Below, piece after piece: positions 6,625 through 6,979 of a DNA stretch of 6,979 bases. The translations under genes were made by a program, and so were the position numbers. Origin of the DNA: Pseudomonadota bacterium (GTDB taxonomy: Bacteria; Pseudomonadota; Alphaproteobacteria; Rhodobacterales; Rhodobacteraceae); assembly GCA_027592105.1 (NCBI GenBank), contig JAQCLA010000131.1, positions 1 through 6,979 of the forward strand, written 5' to 3'. Within the stretch, counting starts at the first letter, position 1, and each line of letters begins with the position of its first letter. The notes beneath the pieces were generated by a model. It worked only from the letters and a program-made list of their open reading frames with translations, made no database searches and was not told the DNA's origin.

Positions 6625-6654
6625 AGCATAGCCTGTCGCAGCGGACCGCGTCAC
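6625..6654 (-). promoter_or_regulatory. Possible sigma-70-type promoter for the fucose dehydrogenase operon
   Basis: On the minus strand GTGACG (6649-6654) and TATGCT (6625-6630) are separated by 18 bp and resemble -35 and -10 boxes, each matching about four of six consensus bases. Transcription would begin near 6618, leaving a short leader that still contains the GGAGG ribosome-binding site. This rests on visual matching only. Confidence 0.35.
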
Positions 6655-6972
6655 GGGGGCAGTGCAGATTAATCGACACACGGCCTCTTTGCCGGAACAA
6701 CGCATGCCAGACCCCAGGCCGCTGCATCATGATACGCGCTGACAGTGCCAGTCGCCTGATGCTGTTCTCAGGCGCTCCGATCCACGCCATCGCCATCGCG
6801 CAGACTGCCGCGACGCAGGAAGCGGGCCGCAACCGACGGCATCGCTGGCCGCTGCATGGTGGCCATGCGATCGGCCACCGGTGCAAATTGTCTGACGTCA
6901 GCGCCTGTGGGACAGATCTGAGGTTTTCGTAACGGAGGATTTCTGGTTCATCGCATCCATTATGGAGCGAAG

Positions 6973-6979
6973 ATGAACA
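6973..6979 (+). CDS. Possible start of a rightward gene, cut by the window edge
   Basis: GGAG (6964-6967) sits five bases before ATG-AAC-A at the last positions. The spacing suits a real start codon, and the site follows a long non-coding stretch. Only two codons are visible, so no function can be suggested; a transporter subunit would fit the pathway but nothing in the sequence shows it. Confidence 0.25.

Larger units (their letters stand above)
6601..6972. other. Non-coding intergenic region with several short palindromes
   Basis: About 370 bp upstream of L-fucose dehydrogenase contain no convincing gene. Open frames here are short, lack ribosome-binding sites and show no recognisable family. 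Visible structure includes GATTAATC (6667-6674), GCATGG-TGG-CCATGC (6854-6868), CACCGGTG (6876-6883) and CTGACGTCAG (6892-6901). If a rightward gene begins at 6973, this is a divergent control region for both transcription units. No copy of the TAACATG/CATGTTA repeat from the gntR region is seen. Confidence 0.6.

Noticed and set aside
5794..6672. 292-residue plus-strand frame opposite L-fucose dehydrogenase
   Set aside because: It is antisense to a confident SDR gene; the sequence has no domain character.
6552..6932. 126-residue plus-strand frame reaching into the right intergenic region, and a minus-strand frame at 6488-6886
   Set aside because: Both begin or end inside the dehydrogenase gene in the wrong frame, lack ribosome-binding sites, and have no recognisable motifs.
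6896..6976. Short frame ending in EDFWFIASIMERR, considered as a remnant of a mobile-element or truncated gene
   Set aside because: It is only 26 codons after an in-frame stop, has no start, and resembles no transposase motif I can name.
1..6979. tRNA or rRNA genes, CRISPR arrays, insertion sequences, riboswitches
   Set aside because: No cloverleaf-like or rRNA stretch, no regularly spaced repeats, no terminal inverted repeats with a transposase, and no untranslated leader long enough and structured enough for a recognised riboswitch.

Overview
The window is GC-rich and gene-dense. Codon use and gene content suggest an alphaproteobacterium, probably Rhodobacterales-like; this is a judgement from style, with no marker gene present. 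It carries a sugar-catabolism locus whose best-recognised genes belong to the non-phosphorylating (oxidative) L-fucose pathway. Those enzymes often also accept the stereochemically related sugars D-arabinose and L-galactose.

Layout, left to right. (1) Positions 1-2157, minus strand, form one tight operon read right to left: a GntR/FCD regulator, a compact rhamnose-isomerase-like TIM-barrel protein 14 bp downstream, then a PfkB/ribokinase-family sugar kinase that overlaps it by 8 bp and runs off the left edge. (2) Positions 2158-2219 are a 62-bp divergent promoter region. An 18-bp inverted repeat, TAACATG-N4-CATGTTA, covers the gntR start codon and is the obvious candidate operator. (3) Positions 2220-4501, plus strand, hold a full-length altronate/galactarate dehydratase-family (UxaA) protein and a BDH2-like short-chain dehydrogenase, probably 2-keto-3-deoxy-L-fuconate dehydrogenase. 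(4) Positions 4501-4527 contain a GC-rich hairpin between convergent genes. (5) Positions 4542-6600, minus strand, hold L-fucose dehydrogenase and, 10 bp downstream, L-fuconate dehydratase of the enolase superfamily. (6) Positions 6601-6972 are non-coding and contain short palindromes. A ribosome-binding-site-like sequence plus ATG at 6973 may begin a rightward gene cut by the window edge.

Inferred flow: L-fucose is oxidised by the dehydrogenase (5857-6600) to a lactone, then becomes L-fuconate, which the enolase-superfamily dehydratase (4542-5846) converts to 2-keto-3-deoxy-L-fuconate. The plus-strand dehydrogenase (3755-4501) then makes 2,4-diketo-3-deoxy-L-fuconate. The final C-C hydrolase, a lactonase, a mutarotase and a transporter are not in the window. 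The unusual points are a second, unrelated dehydratase (UxaA family) coupled to the dehydrogenase, and an isomerase-kinase arm under the regulator next door. Together they suggest a locus that processes more than one related sugar or acid, or processes one sugar by two routes. The individual families are known; I see no wholly new system here.
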